Origin: JAQUTK01 sp963677415 | Lineage (GTDB): Bacteria; Bacteroidota; Bacteroidia; Bacteroidales; JAQUTK01 | Length of the DNA: 64,000 nucleotides | Assembly (NCBI GenBank): GCA_963677415.2 | Contig: CAXXFJ010000022.1 | Span: 1-64,000, forward strand | Direction: 5' to 3' | Shown: positions 24,896 through 32,982 of the stretch, in pieces | Layout of the letters: each line of letters begins with the position of its first letter | Position numbering within the stretch: the first letter of the stretch is position 1 | Notes under the pieces: model-generated | Databases searched by the model: none | What the model saw: the letters and a program-made list of their open reading frames with translations, nothing else | Told to the model about the DNA's origin: nothing | Translations under genes and position numbers: made by a program

Positions 24896-24975
24896 ATTTC
24901 AAACTGTGAAATGATTGTTTCACAGTTTGAAATAATTATTTCACGCTTTGAAATAGCTATCTCGTGGCACGAAAT
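24896..24975. repeat. Four 17-bp palindromes at exact 21-bp period
   Basis: The units are ATTTCAAACTGTGAAAT (24896-24912), GTTTCACAGTTTGAAAT (24917-24933), ATTTCACGCTTTGAAAT (24938-24954) and ATCTCGTGGCACGAAAT (24959-24975). Each is an inverted repeat of six-base arms around a five-base centre, with units 1 and 3 perfect and 2 and 4 slightly imperfect. Spacers of exactly four bases separate them, so the period is 21 bases, two helical turns. Units 1 and 2 also pair with each other as a 15-bp stem with a 6-nt loop. It could be a cooperative protein-binding array or a folded RNA. Confidence 0.8.
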
Positions 24976-25102
24976 AAGTAATGTGTCAGGGAATGTCAAC
25001 TTTTTCAACCTGACAGTGCAGACATGTCTTCCTGTAAGATGATAAAATATTTCGGGTGAACCAATATTATTGACGGACTTGCGATGCTTCCTACAATAAA
25101 AG

Positions 25103-25134
25103 AATCAGCCGGATCTGTTAGGACCCGGCTGATT
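25103..25134 (-). terminator. Terminator downstream of eno
   Basis: The arms AATCAGCCGG (25103-25112) and CCGGCTGATT (25125-25134) form a 10-bp stem. On the minus strand it is followed by TTCTTTTATTG, a fair U-tract. It lies about 125 bases past the enolase stop. Confidence 0.7.
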
Positions 25135-25180
25135 CCGTTATAGTATGGGATAATAATGTAGATCTCTTCTTATCCGGGGG

Positions 25181-25261
25181 AGATTGCGGGTCAAGCCCGC
25201 AATGACGGAAGCGGCAGTGATTACCAGTTCAGGCCCGCAATGACGGATGTGGCAGTGATTA
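25181..25261. repeat. REP-like hairpin and GC-rich direct repeat
   Basis: 'attgcgggtcaagcccgcaat' (25183-25203) is a perfect 8-bp stem with a 5-nt loop. From its right arm onward, a unit of about 29 bases (gcccgcaatgacgga…ggcagtgatta) occurs twice, at about 25195-25223 and 25233-25261, differing at a few bases. The second copy runs into the enolase stop codon. Similar 'gcgggtcaagcccgcaatgac' words occur in many bacterial genomes as dispersed palindromic repeats. Confidence 0.65.
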
Positions 25262-26539
25262 GCGGATCTTCTTATATCCGTACACTGCTTTATCACCTAG
25301 TTCTTCTTCGATACGGAGCAGCTGGTTGTACTTTGCCATACGGTCTGAACGGCTCAGCGAACCGGTCTTGATCTGTCCGGAGTTTGTCGCTACGGCGATG
25401 TCGGCTATTGTGCTGTCTTCGGTCTCTCCTGAACGGTGTGAAGTGACTGTCGTATATCCATGACGGTGGGCCATCTCAATAGCGTCGAGTGTTTCGCTTA
25501 GCGAACCGATCTGGTTGACCTTGATCAGGATAGAGTTGGCACAGCCTTCTGCAATCCCTCTGGAGAGAAACTCTACATTGGTCACAAAAAGGTCGTCGCC
25601 GACGAGCTGAATACGGTGACCGATACGATCGGTCAGCTTCTTCCAGCCGTCCCAGTCGCTCTCACTCATTCCATCTTCAATGGAGTCGATCGGATATTTG
25701 TTGATGAGGCTTTCCAGATAATCAATCTGTTCGTCAGCTGTACGCTTCTTACCTTTTTCTCCTTCGAAGAGGGTGTAATCGTACACTCCGTTCTTGTAAA
25801 ACTCAGAGGCGGCGCAGTCCATGCCAATCATCACATCTTTGCCTGGTTCGTAACCGGCGGCTTTGATTGCCTTAAGAATGGATTCGATCGCGTCTTCAGT
25901 TCCTTCCACTGCCGGTGCAAAACCTCCTTCATCACCGACTGCGGTACTGAGTCCGCGGTCGTGCAATACTTTCTTTAAGGCATGAAACACTTCAGCACCC
26001 ATCCGTAGTCCTTCACGGAAAGAGGGTGCTCCTACCGGACGGATCATAAACTCCTGAAAGGCTATCGGCGCATCACTATGCGAACCTCCATTGATGATAT
26101 TCATCATCGGCACAGGCAATGTATAGGTGTTGACACCACCGATATACCGGTATAAAGGGATATCCAGATAGTTGGCTGCTGCTCTGGCTACTGCCAAAGA
26201 GACGCCAAGGATGGCATTTGCTCCCAGATTGGATTTTGTTTTTGTACCATCGAGCTGAATCATCTTCAAGTCAATGGTTCGTTGCTCCAGGACGGAAATG
26301 CCGACAAGTGCGGGAGCGATCTTTGTATTTATATTTGCTACGGCTTTGAGTACGCCTTTGCCCAGGTAACGTTTCTTGTCACCATCACGCAATTCCAGCG
26401 CTTCGTTTTCACCTGTGGATGCTCCGGAAGGAACGGATGCTCTTCCCGTGATGCCTGATTCCAACAGAACTTCTACTTCTACCGTGGGATTTCCCCGTGA
26501 GTCGAGGATCTCTCTTCCATGAATCTTTTCTATCTTCAT
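25259..26539 (-). CDS. eno: Enolase (2-phosphoglycerate dehydratase)
   Basis: This 426-aa protein has the normal length for enolase, which converts 2-phosphoglycerate to phosphoenolpyruvate in glycolysis. It begins 'MKIEKIHGREILDSRGNPTV', the universal enolase start. Other marks are 'GASTGENEALELRDGDKKRY', 'VPMMNIINGGSHSDAPIAFQ', the metal ligands in 'VMIGMDCAASEF', 'IEDGMSESDWDGW' and 'LVGDDLFVTN', the catalytic lysine in 'LIKVNQIGSL' and the signature 'SHRSGETEDSTIADIAVA'. It is transcribed alone. A -7 box (CAAAGGTA read in reverse) lies at 26586-26593, and a hairpin terminator follows at 25103-25134. Confidence 0.98.
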   Translation of the reverse strand: MKIEKIHGREILDSRGNPTVEVEVLLESGITGRASVPSGASTGENEALELRDGDKKRYLGKGVLKAVANINTKIAPALVGISVLEQRTIDLKMIQLDGTKTKSNLGANAILGVSLAVARAAANYLDIPLYRYIGGVNTYTLPVPMMNIINGGSHSDAPIAFQEFMIRPVGAPSFREGLRMGAEVFHALKKVLHDRGLSTAVGDEGGFAPAVEGTEDAIESILKAIKAAGYEPGKDVMIGMDCAASEFYKNGVYDYTLFEGEKGKKRTADEQIDYLESLINKYPIDSIEDGMSESDWDGWKKLTDRIGHRIQLVGDDLFVTNVEFLSRGIAEGCANSILIKVNQIGSLSETLDAIEMAHRHGYTTVTSHRSGETEDSTIADIAVATNSGQIKTGSLSRSDRMAKYNQLLRIEEELGDKAVYGYKKIR

Positions 26540-26614
26540 CGTTTCTAGTTATTTGGTGGTTTATACTTTAATTACGAACTTTCCCAAAGGTATAAAATTA
26601 TCCTTTACGATGAA

Positions 26615-26977
26615 TCATTTTAAGTGTTTTTCTCTGTAATGTCGTAGCCAGTAGTCCAAACCAAGCAAGGCAAGTGCTGCTGTTGCTATATATATATAGA
26701 AGCAGATGGAACTTTCGTTCTGAGTGTTGAATTCAATATTCCGGAGGCTCTCCCATAGATTGAATGAATAAAAATAGGTCAGAACGAACTTCATTATCCA
26801 GATCAGTCCGGTTGAGGTCGCAACCAACAGGATATAGCCAAGCTTCTCGTCTCTGGCTTTTTCTTTCACAGCTTCTGTTTGGATCTTGTTCATCATCTGA
26901 AAGGTGAAATTGCTCGGGAGATCTCCTGCCGGGAGATTATTCACCACTTTGCTGAGTGCTTTGTCTTTATCTTTCAT
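26615..26977 (-). CDS. Small membrane protein, putative anti-sigma partner
   Basis: The protein has 120 residues: about 45 soluble residues first ('VVNNLPAGDLPSNFTFQMMN', the usual opening of Bacteroidetes proteins encoded beside ECF sigma genes), then two hydrophobic helices ('LGYILLVATSTGLIWIMKFV', 'CFYIYIATAALALLGLDYWL') and a basic tail. Its start overlaps the sigma-factor gene by 11 bases, so the two are translationally coupled. An anti-sigma role is inferred from position only; no zinc-finger anti-sigma motif (HxxxCxxC) is present. Confidence 0.75.
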   Translation of the reverse strand: MKDKDKALSKVVNNLPAGDLPSNFTFQMMNKIQTEAVKEKARDEKLGYILLVATSTGLIWIMKFVLTYFYSFNLWESLRNIEFNTQNESSICFYIYIATAALALLGLDYWLRHYREKHLK

Positions 26978-27539
26978 TGTTTTCTTCCTCCTCTTTTTTC
27001 ATCAATACATAGATCTTCTTGCGGATACGGTGCAATTTCACTTTTACGTTTACCGGGGTCAGGTTTAAGATAGATGCCAGTTCGCCTACAGACTTATCTT
27101 CGTTGTAAAACAGTGAAACCAAAGCTCTTTCTTCTCCATTCAGATCTCTGGTGACGACTCGCTCCAGTCTCTGAATTAGTTCTTCGTCGTTTGCTTTGTC
27201 AAGTACAATGTCTACCTCTTCGTCGGTAATGGAGTTCAGCGTATAGTCATCCAATGAGAGATATTCTCGTTTCTGTTTCCTTGTGGCAGAGATGGCCGTG
27301 CGGTAGGCAATCTGATATAGCCATGTGGAAAAACTACAATCTCCATGAAAGGAATCCAGCTTCTTGAACGCTTTCAAAAACACATCTTGAGTAAGTTCTT
27401 CCGCGTCTTCTCTATTCTGGACGATCCGTATGATAAGTGTATGAATAGGGCGGGAATAATGATCCAGGAAATACGAGTACAGATTGGTCTCTCCTTCCAG
27501 GATGCGTGTTATTGTTGCTATTTCTTCACTTTGTTGCAT
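26967..27539 (-). CDS. ECF-type RNA polymerase sigma factor
   Basis: This 190-aa sigma-70 family, extracytoplasmic-function protein has region 2 with 'NREDAEELTQDVFLKAFKKL' and the DNA-melting stretch 'FSTWLYQIAYRTAISATRKQ'. An acidic linker follows, then region 4 with helix-turn-helix 'GELASILNLTPVNVKVKLHR' near residues 152-171. It directs polymerase to a small set of promoters once its membrane partner releases it. It is the first gene of a two-gene unit with 26615-26977. The gene at 27685, transcribed away from it, is often found beside such sigma genes. Confidence 0.92.
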   Translation of the reverse strand: MQQSEEIATITRILEGETNLYSYFLDHYSRPIHTLIIRIVQNREDAEELTQDVFLKAFKKLDSFHGDCSFSTWLYQIAYRTAISATRKQKREYLSLDDYTLNSITDEEVDIVLDKANDEELIQRLERVVTRDLNGEERALVSLFYNEDKSVGELASILNLTPVNVKVKLHRIRKKIYVLMKKEEEENNER

Positions 27540-27684
27540 GACACTTGTTTAGACGCAAGGATGTACGAATGGTTACAAAGTTAGATAAGTTTATTTATTT
27601 GTGCCTTCAAGTGTAACCTTTCTTCCTGCGGAGCGTCAAATAGACAAACGAACGAATTTATTCACATTTTAAAAACAAGAAATT

Positions 27685-28110
27685 ATGGACTTTATTACAA
27701 TCCCATTGGTAGTGGGAATGATTACTTTGGGAATTTACAAGTTATTTGAGCTCTTTGTACGTAAATCGGAGCGTCTGCGTATAATAGATAAGGTAGGCGA
27801 TAAGTTTGATGCTTCTATGATTGAAAACAAATTTTCTTTCCCTGTGATTTCATCTTCTAAGGTGAGCTCTTTCGGAGCACTCAAAGCAGGATGCCTGATT
27901 ATGGGGATTGGCCTCGGTCTATTGATCGGATACATGGTATGCGCAAGCACAATGGCAAGTTACACATCAAATGGTGATGCTAGTTTTTATCTAAGAGGTG
28001 TGACCGAGATTGTGTATGGTGCTTGTACTTTGCTGTTTGGCGGACTAGGTCTGATTATCGCTTTTGTTATTGAAGTCCAGCTAACGAAAGAGAAGAAAAA
28101 GGAAGCATAA
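27685..28110 (+). CDS. Small inner-membrane protein (DUF6249-like)
   Basis: The protein has 141 residues: an N-terminal helix ('FITIPLVVGMITLGIYKLFE'), a basic cytoplasmic loop with 'LFVRKSERLRIIDKVGDKFD', then two helices ('LKAGCLIMGIGLGLLIGYMV', 'GACTLLFGGLGLIIAFVIEV') and a Lys-rich end. The layout resembles the DUF6249 proteins found next to ECF sigma genes in Bacteroidales; this family call is from memory of the pattern. It is divergent from the sigma gene and may be its target. A hairpin terminator follows. Confidence 0.7.
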   Translation: MDFITIPLVVGMITLGIYKLFELFVRKSERLRIIDKVGDKFDASMIENKFSFPVISSSKVSSFGALKAGCLIMGIGLGLLIGYMVCASTMASYTSNGDASFYLRGVTEIVYGACTLLFGGLGLIIAFVIEVQLTKEKKKEA

Positions 28111-28127
28111 GTTATACCTAAACACTG

Positions 28128-28190
28128 TACAAAAGGTCAGGATAGTATGAGACAATTAATTTGTTTGACTCTGTCCTGATCTTTTGTCTG
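28128..28190 (+). terminator. Hairpin terminator after the DUF6249-like gene
   Basis: The arms 'acaaaaggtcagga' (from 28128) and 'tcctgatcttttgt' (ending about 28188) pair, and a T-rich run 'ctgttttctttta' follows on the plus strand. Confidence 0.65.
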
Positions 28191-28253
28191 TTTTCTTTTA
28201 TACTAGTATTTATTTGATGCCTTTTTGTGGGTGTCTCAACATTATCGTTTTAT

Positions 28254-29741
28254 ATGAAAAGTCACATGATTGTTATGCTCCTTTCTGTATGTATCTTCTC
28301 AGCTTCTTGTACGCAAAGTAATCAATCTGATGAGAAAAAGCAAGTCGTGATTACCGGGAAAATAAATCAATACAACGGTGATAATGCAAAGTTGTATTTT
28401 CTTTATTCACAACCCGGAGTCAAAAGTTCGAGAGAATTAGTTGATATTGACAGTGCAGGATATTTTGAATATAGGATTGAAGGTTATCTCCCTTTAGATG
28501 CAATGCTATTGGAAAAGAACACATTTGCAAACATCAATTTTATGTATCATCCGGGAGACAGTATCCACATAGAGTTTGATGTAAAAGAGAAGCAATTAGC
28601 ACTTCTCAAAACGGTGAAGTTTAGTGGCGACAGGGCTGAAACGAATAATCAGATAGTAAAGTTTCAAGTCATGCGGGAAGAAAATGATCTTGGGTACGGC
28701 GCTATAAATTCTAGTGAGTCTTACAAAAAGAGTGTAGCTGACTTTATAGTTGAGATGGATTCGGTGAAAGCAAGGCAAGTAGATCTCTATAATGCATTCA
28801 TTGAACAATATTCACCAACCAAAGAAGCGAAAGAATGGGCCGAATTATTTGCTTCTGAAACGTATTACTATTATTTAGGCGATTATGCCTATGAAAAGAA
28901 GGACGTTCCCGATAGTTATTATGACTTCACGAAAGAGATTTTGCCCATTACTTTGGATAAACTAGTCTGCTGGAAAGTGTTCGATCAAAGGCTGAATCTG
29001 TATGTAAAGAAGATTGTAAACTCCGAATTTCTAAAGTTATATCCGGATATTGAATCTCAAAAAGAGAGTACAAACCGGCTCGATTCATTGTATCTACGCT
29101 TTCTTATTGATAAATCACCCAATAACTTATTTTGTCAACTTGCAATCAGCCATTACTATATAACGCAGTTTCAGGGAAACTTAACGGATAGCTATCAAAG
29201 AAATCAAGATGTAATAAAGTCAGCATTGGATGCTCCATTTATTGCAAAGCCACTTCAGAAAAGTTATGAAGATACGTATGATTATATAAATAATCCCGGT
29301 GAATTAACAGGTGTGATATTGAAGAAAATAGAAAATACTCCTATTGAAGAGACGTTCAATAAGATCCTTGAAGACAATAAAGGGAAGGTCATTTATCTGG
29401 ATTGTTGGGCAACCTGGTGTGGTCCTTGCAGAAAAGCAATGCCTTTTTCAAAGGTGTTAATGTCTAAGTTTAGTCCGAAAGATGTGGCTTTTGTCTATGT
29501 ATGTATCGAATCTGAGGAAAAGGTATGGAGGAAACTAGTCTCAGAATTCAAATTCGAGGGGGGCCAACACTATTTGTTGGATAAGAAACAGAGTGAGTTC
29601 TTCCGGGATGTAATGAAAGTCGATGGAGTTCCATGTTATTTTCTAATCAACAAAAAAGGTGTGATCACTGAGCAGGGATTTCAACTTCATCCAGAAGAGA
29701 AATTAACGGAAGAGAAAATTACCAAACTAAAAAATGAATGA
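28254..29741 (+). CDS. TlpA-like thioredoxin-fold lipoprotein
   Basis: The start at 28254 gives 495 residues and a lipoprotein signal (MKSHMIVMLLSVCIFSASC|TQ). The N-terminal 100 residues form a DUF4369-like beta domain ('VVITGKINQYNGDNAKLYFL'). A helical middle follows, and the last 140 residues are a thioredoxin fold with the redox motif in 'YLDCWATWCGPCRKAMP' (WCGPC) and a cis-Pro region 'VDGVPCYFLINKKG'. Such proteins reduce or shuffle disulfides in the periplasm. Family members are common in Bacteroidetes and often near stress regulators. It is monocistronic by appearance. Confidence 0.9.
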   Translation: MKSHMIVMLLSVCIFSASCTQSNQSDEKKQVVITGKINQYNGDNAKLYFLYSQPGVKSSRELVDIDSAGYFEYRIEGYLPLDAMLLEKNTFANINFMYHPGDSIHIEFDVKEKQLALLKTVKFSGDRAETNNQIVKFQVMREENDLGYGAINSSESYKKSVADFIVEMDSVKARQVDLYNAFIEQYSPTKEAKEWAELFASETYYYYLGDYAYEKKDVPDSYYDFTKEILPITLDKLVCWKVFDQRLNLYVKKIVNSEFLKLYPDIESQKESTNRLDSLYLRFLIDKSPNNLFCQLAISHYYITQFQGNLTDSYQRNQDVIKSALDAPFIAKPLQKSYEDTYDYINNPGELTGVILKKIENTPIEETFNKILEDNKGKVIYLDCWATWCGPCRKAMPFSKVLMSKFSPKDVAFVYVCIESEEKVWRKLVSEFKFEGGQHYLLDKKQSEFFRDVMKVDGVPCYFLINKKGVITEQGFQLHPEEKLTEEKITKLKNE

Positions 29742-29767
29742 GTGGGCAGCCCATTGTGACCTATAAT

Positions 29768-29799
29768 TTTGGGCGTTCTTAAAAGATATGCTATATTTG
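29768..29799 (+). promoter_or_regulatory. Bacteroidetes-type promoter (TTTG-N20-TATATTTG)
   Basis: TTTG at 29768-29771 and TATATTTG at 29792-29799 are separated by 20 bases, matching the phylum's -33/-7 consensus. The ATG of the methyltransferase follows 28 bases later. Confidence 0.7.
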
Positions 29800-29826
29800 C
29801 GGATCAAAATTCAAAAATAGAGCACC

Positions 29827-30588
29827 ATGAGTAATCTTTCTCTTAAAGAGCATTACGAACGAAAATATCAGGAGGAAAGTGTTGTAGAGTCTATCCCTTC
29901 CATCAACGAAGTGGATATACCGCGGGATCGGTTTGAGGCTGCGCTTAAATTCTTTCCGAAGTATTTTAAGGGGCAGGATATTCTCGAATTAGGTGCGGGT
30001 GACGGCCGTGTTGCTAAAGCTCTTCTGCTAAAAGATCAGACAATTAAGAAATATACTCTGGGGGATATTAGCCGACCGCGACTAAACGGAGTTCGGGAGA
30101 ACCTCAATGATGCAAGAATCGATATAGTGGAAATTGATGCTGATGATGTGTCTGCGCTACAAGGCACCTATGATGCTGTGATAATGATTGCTTTGATTGA
30201 ACATTTGGTGGATCCTTTAAGAGCCATGCAAAGGATTCACAAACTGCTTAAGCCGGGTGGCATTGTGTATATTGATACCCCAAACATTGCCAAATACGAC
30301 TCCAGGTTTAAGTTACTTACGGGGAGATTTCCTTCTACTGCTTCCAGGAATGAAGGGCTTACCACCTATTACAACCAGCCTGTGGATCTTTATGATGAAG
30401 GGCATCTTCACTATTTCACGTTTCGCTCTTTATCTTTGATGCTGACTGAACGGTGCGGTTTTTCTAAAGTTGAGAAACTGGGTTATGACTGTGGCGGACG
30501 CATTCCACTAGGGAAGTGTATTCACAATCAATTAGCGTTATTAAAACCGGAATTGTTTTCTGAACTTGCAATCATCGCTTACGCATAA
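29827..30588 (+). CDS. Class I SAM-dependent methyltransferase
   Basis: The protein has 253 residues. Motif I is 'DILELGAGDGRVAKALL' near residue 52, the acidic loop 'DIVEIDADD' follows, and the post-I region reads 'YDAVIMIALIEHLVDPLRAM' then 'RIHKLLKPGGIVYIDTPN', the UbiG/Methyltransf_11-23 pattern. 'DEGHLHYFTFRSLSLMLTER' is common in methyltransferases of cell-surface or sugar pathways. The acceptor cannot be named. It has its own promoter and converges on ltaE, whose stop is 36 bases away. Confidence 0.88.
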   Translation: MSNLSLKEHYERKYQEESVVESIPSINEVDIPRDRFEAALKFFPKYFKGQDILELGAGDGRVAKALLLKDQTIKKYTLGDISRPRLNGVRENLNDARIDIVEIDADDVSALQGTYDAVIMIALIEHLVDPLRAMQRIHKLLKPGGIVYIDTPNIAKYDSRFKLLTGRFPSTASRNEGLTTYYNQPVDLYDEGHLHYFTFRSLSLMLTERCGFSKVEKLGYDCGGRIPLGKCIHNQLALLKPELFSELAIIAYA

Positions 30589-30624
30589 ATCGCTTACGCT
30601 TAACTATTGCCTTTGACGTAAGAA

Positions 30625-31644
30625 TCAAAGGATACTCTTCAGTGTCTTGATAAATGTCAGGACATCTTCTTCTGTTGTGTCAAAGGAGGTGACCAAACGG
30701 ATCTCATTGTTTGTCTCATTCCAGAAGTAGAAGAAGTAGCTCTCCAGCATCTTATCAATGATGTCGCGGGGCATTATCAGGAAGAGTTGATTGGATTGTA
30801 CTTCCTGCGTAAAGCGGATGCAAGGGATCTGAGCCAGTTCGGCAAAGAGCAACTGAGCCATCCGGTTTGCTTGTCGGGCATTCTTCAGCCAGAGTTCGTC
30901 GGTAAGATATGCGGTGAACTGGCAGGAGAGGTATCTCAGTTTGGATGCGAGCTGTGCCGATTGCTTCCGGACAAAGGGGGCATTTTGTTTCAGTGTATCA
31001 TTGAAGATCACCACACATTCGCCCATCATCAGCCCATTCTTTGTACCTCCAAAGCTTAAGACATCGATGCCACAATCGACGGTGATCTCTTTGAGCGACA
31101 AACCCAGACTCTCCGCCGCATTGGCGATGCGGGCTCCGTCCATGTGTACATACATCTGATAGGTATGTGCCAGTGTGGTGAGGGCCTTGATTTCATCTGC
31201 CGTATATACGGTGCCCAGTTCGGTGCACTGTGAGATGTAGATGGCTCCGGGTTGGGAGTGATGCTGATCGCCAAATCCATGCAGATGGGGCAGGATCAGT
31301 TCGGGAGTCAGTTTGCCGTCGGTAGTAGCAATCGGCCGGATCTGACAGCCGGTTGCCTTGACCGGCGAACCACATTCATCGACATAGATATGAGCTGTTT
31401 CGGCGCAGATGATGGAATGAAACGGACGGGTGAGCAATTGCAGTGCGATGATGTTACTGCCTGTCCCATTAAAGACAAACAGCGGCGAACAGGTGGGCGT
31501 AAACTGCTCACGTACTTTTGCTACTGCTTCTTCTGTCCAAGGGTCGTCTCCATATCCAATAGCATGGTTCTGGTTGGCTTTGTTCAGAGCTTCCATGACC
31601 AGCGCATGTACGCCGGAATTATTATCTGATGCGAAACTTCTCAT
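30625..31644 (-). CDS. ltaE: Low-specificity L-threonine aldolase
   Basis: This 339-aa PLP enzyme splits threonine or allo-threonine to glycine and acetaldehyde. It belongs to the beta-eliminating lyase family: it starts 'MRSFASDNNSGVHALVMEAL', then 'IGYGDDPWTEEA' and 'VFNGTGSNIIAL' (cofactor phosphate loop). 'HMDGARIANAAESLGLSLKE' contains the PLP-pyridine Asp, and 'DVLSFGGTKNGLMMGECVVI' the Schiff-base Lys. The length is normal. It is the last gene of the mnmA-metY-ltaE row, 21 bases after metY. Confidence 0.93.
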   Translation of the reverse strand: MRSFASDNNSGVHALVMEALNKANQNHAIGYGDDPWTEEAVAKVREQFTPTCSPLFVFNGTGSNIIALQLLTRPFHSIICAETAHIYVDECGSPVKATGCQIRPIATTDGKLTPELILPHLHGFGDQHHSQPGAIYISQCTELGTVYTADEIKALTTLAHTYQMYVHMDGARIANAAESLGLSLKEITVDCGIDVLSFGGTKNGLMMGECVVIFNDTLKQNAPFVRKQSAQLASKLRYLSCQFTAYLTDELWLKNARQANRMAQLLFAELAQIPCIRFTQEVQSNQLFLIMPRDIIDKMLESYFFYFWNETNNEIRLVTSFDTTEEDVLTFIKTLKSIL

Positions 31645-31665
31645 ATCGATCTGACGGTGTATGGG

Positions 31666-32961
31666 TTATTTAATTGCTTTCAATGCTTGTAAAATATCAT
31701 CTTTGATGTCATCCAGATGTTCTAGACCTAAAGACAGGCGGCAGAGGTTTGAATAAACGCCTGCTGCTACCTGAGCCTCTTCACTCATCTGACGGTGCGT
31801 AGTACTTGCAGGGTGAGTAATCAGGGTACGCACATCACCGATATTTGTAAGGTGACTGATCAATTCGAGATGCTCAATAAACTGAACCGTCTGTTTGATG
31901 CCGCCTTTTACACGGAAGGTGAGTACGCCTCCAAAGCCGTTTCTAAGATATTTTTGGGCTAACGAATGATATTTGTTGTTGGGTAAACCGAGATAGGAGA
32001 CGTTCTGAATCTCAGGAAGAGTTTCCAACCATTGAGCCATTTCCAGTGTGTTTTGACATATCTTATCTACCCTGACAGACAACGTTTCAATACCCTGACA
32101 AAGTAACCAGGAGTTGAACGGACTGATAGCCGGACCCATGTCGCGCAGGTTTTCTGCAACGCAGCGCACAGCAAAAGCTGCCGCTCCAAACTTCTCCCAG
32201 AACACCAGTCCGTGATATCCTGCTGATGGTTCGGTGTATTTAGGGAATTTACCATTGCCCCAGTTGAAGTTCCCACCGTCCACAATCACACCGCCCATGC
32301 TGTTGCCATGACCGCCGATCCATTTGGTCGCACTCTCTACTACGATGTTTGCACCAAACTTGATAGGCTGACACAAGTATCCGCCACAGCCGAAGGTGTT
32401 GTCCACGATCAAAGGAATCTCGTATTTCTGTGCCAGAGCTGCCAGTTTCTCGAAGTCTGGGACATTGAAAAAAGGATTTCCGATATTCTCGGTATAGAGT
32501 GCTTTGGTGTTTTCATCAATCAGTTTCTCCATGTCTTCCGCACTGTCGCTGGCTGCTTTGCGTGCTTCAATGCCCAGATCCTTGAATGATACAAAGAACT
32601 GGTTGTAAGTACCTCCATATAGATAAGGTGAAGTGACAAAGTTGTCGCCGCATTTCATGATATTCATGATCGTAATCATCTGCGCAGACTGTCCGGAAGC
32701 TACTGCAACAGCAGCGACGCCACCTTCCAGTGCTGCCATACGTTGTTCGAGAACCGCGTTGGTCGGGTTGTTCAGACGCGTGTATATATACGGAGAAACA
32801 CCCTCTTTGAAATCCAGATTAAACAAATCAGCACCATGTTCGGCGTTGTTAAATGTGTAAGCTGTAGTGGGGTAAATAGGTATTGAACGTGAATTGTTCT
32901 GATCAGGTTTATATCCTGCATGTACCATTAATGTTTCGAAATGCAATGTTTTCTTACTCAT
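31666..32961 (-). CDS. metY: O-acetylhomoserine sulfhydrylase (aminocarboxypropyltransferase)
   Basis: This 431-aa PLP enzyme of the Cys/Met metabolism family makes homocysteine from O-acetylhomoserine and sulfide. 'FETLMVHAGYKPDQNNSRSI' and 'PIYPTTAYTF' open it. The cofactor region has 'AVASGQSAQMITIMNI', 'LYTENIGNPFFNVPDFEKLA' and 'LIVDNTFGCGGYLCQPIKFG', and the PLP Lys is in 'VVESATKWIGGHGNSMGG'. The length of about 430 residues favours MetY over cystathionine enzymes (about 380-400). It lies 21 bases downstream of mnmA. No S-box or other riboswitch was seen before it. Confidence 0.93.
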   Translation of the reverse strand: MSKKTLHFETLMVHAGYKPDQNNSRSIPIYPTTAYTFNNAEHGADLFNLDFKEGVSPYIYTRLNNPTNAVLEQRMAALEGGVAAVAVASGQSAQMITIMNIMKCGDNFVTSPYLYGGTYNQFFVSFKDLGIEARKAASDSAEDMEKLIDENTKALYTENIGNPFFNVPDFEKLAALAQKYEIPLIVDNTFGCGGYLCQPIKFGANIVVESATKWIGGHGNSMGGVIVDGGNFNWGNGKFPKYTEPSAGYHGLVFWEKFGAAAFAVRCVAENLRDMGPAISPFNSWLLCQGIETLSVRVDKICQNTLEMAQWLETLPEIQNVSYLGLPNNKYHSLAQKYLRNGFGGVLTFRVKGGIKQTVQFIEHLELISHLTNIGDVRTLITHPASTTHRQMSEEAQVAAGVYSNLCRLSLGLEHLDDIKDDILQALKAIK

Positions 32962-32982
32962 CGTATGTATTGTTATGAATGA

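Larger units (their letters stand above)
24478..25258. other. 780-bp noncoding, repeat-rich region
   Basis: No gene is supported here. From left to right it holds dispersed repeat copy C, a four-unit palindrome array at 21-bp period, the enolase terminator and a pair of GC-rich direct repeats. Each is listed separately. Confidence 0.7.

Noticed and set aside
24896..24975. Simple rho-independent terminator for the gene ending at 24477
   Set aside because: Units 1 and 2 can form a hairpin, but it lies over 400 bases away, lacks a T-run, and the four-unit phasing is not explained by termination.
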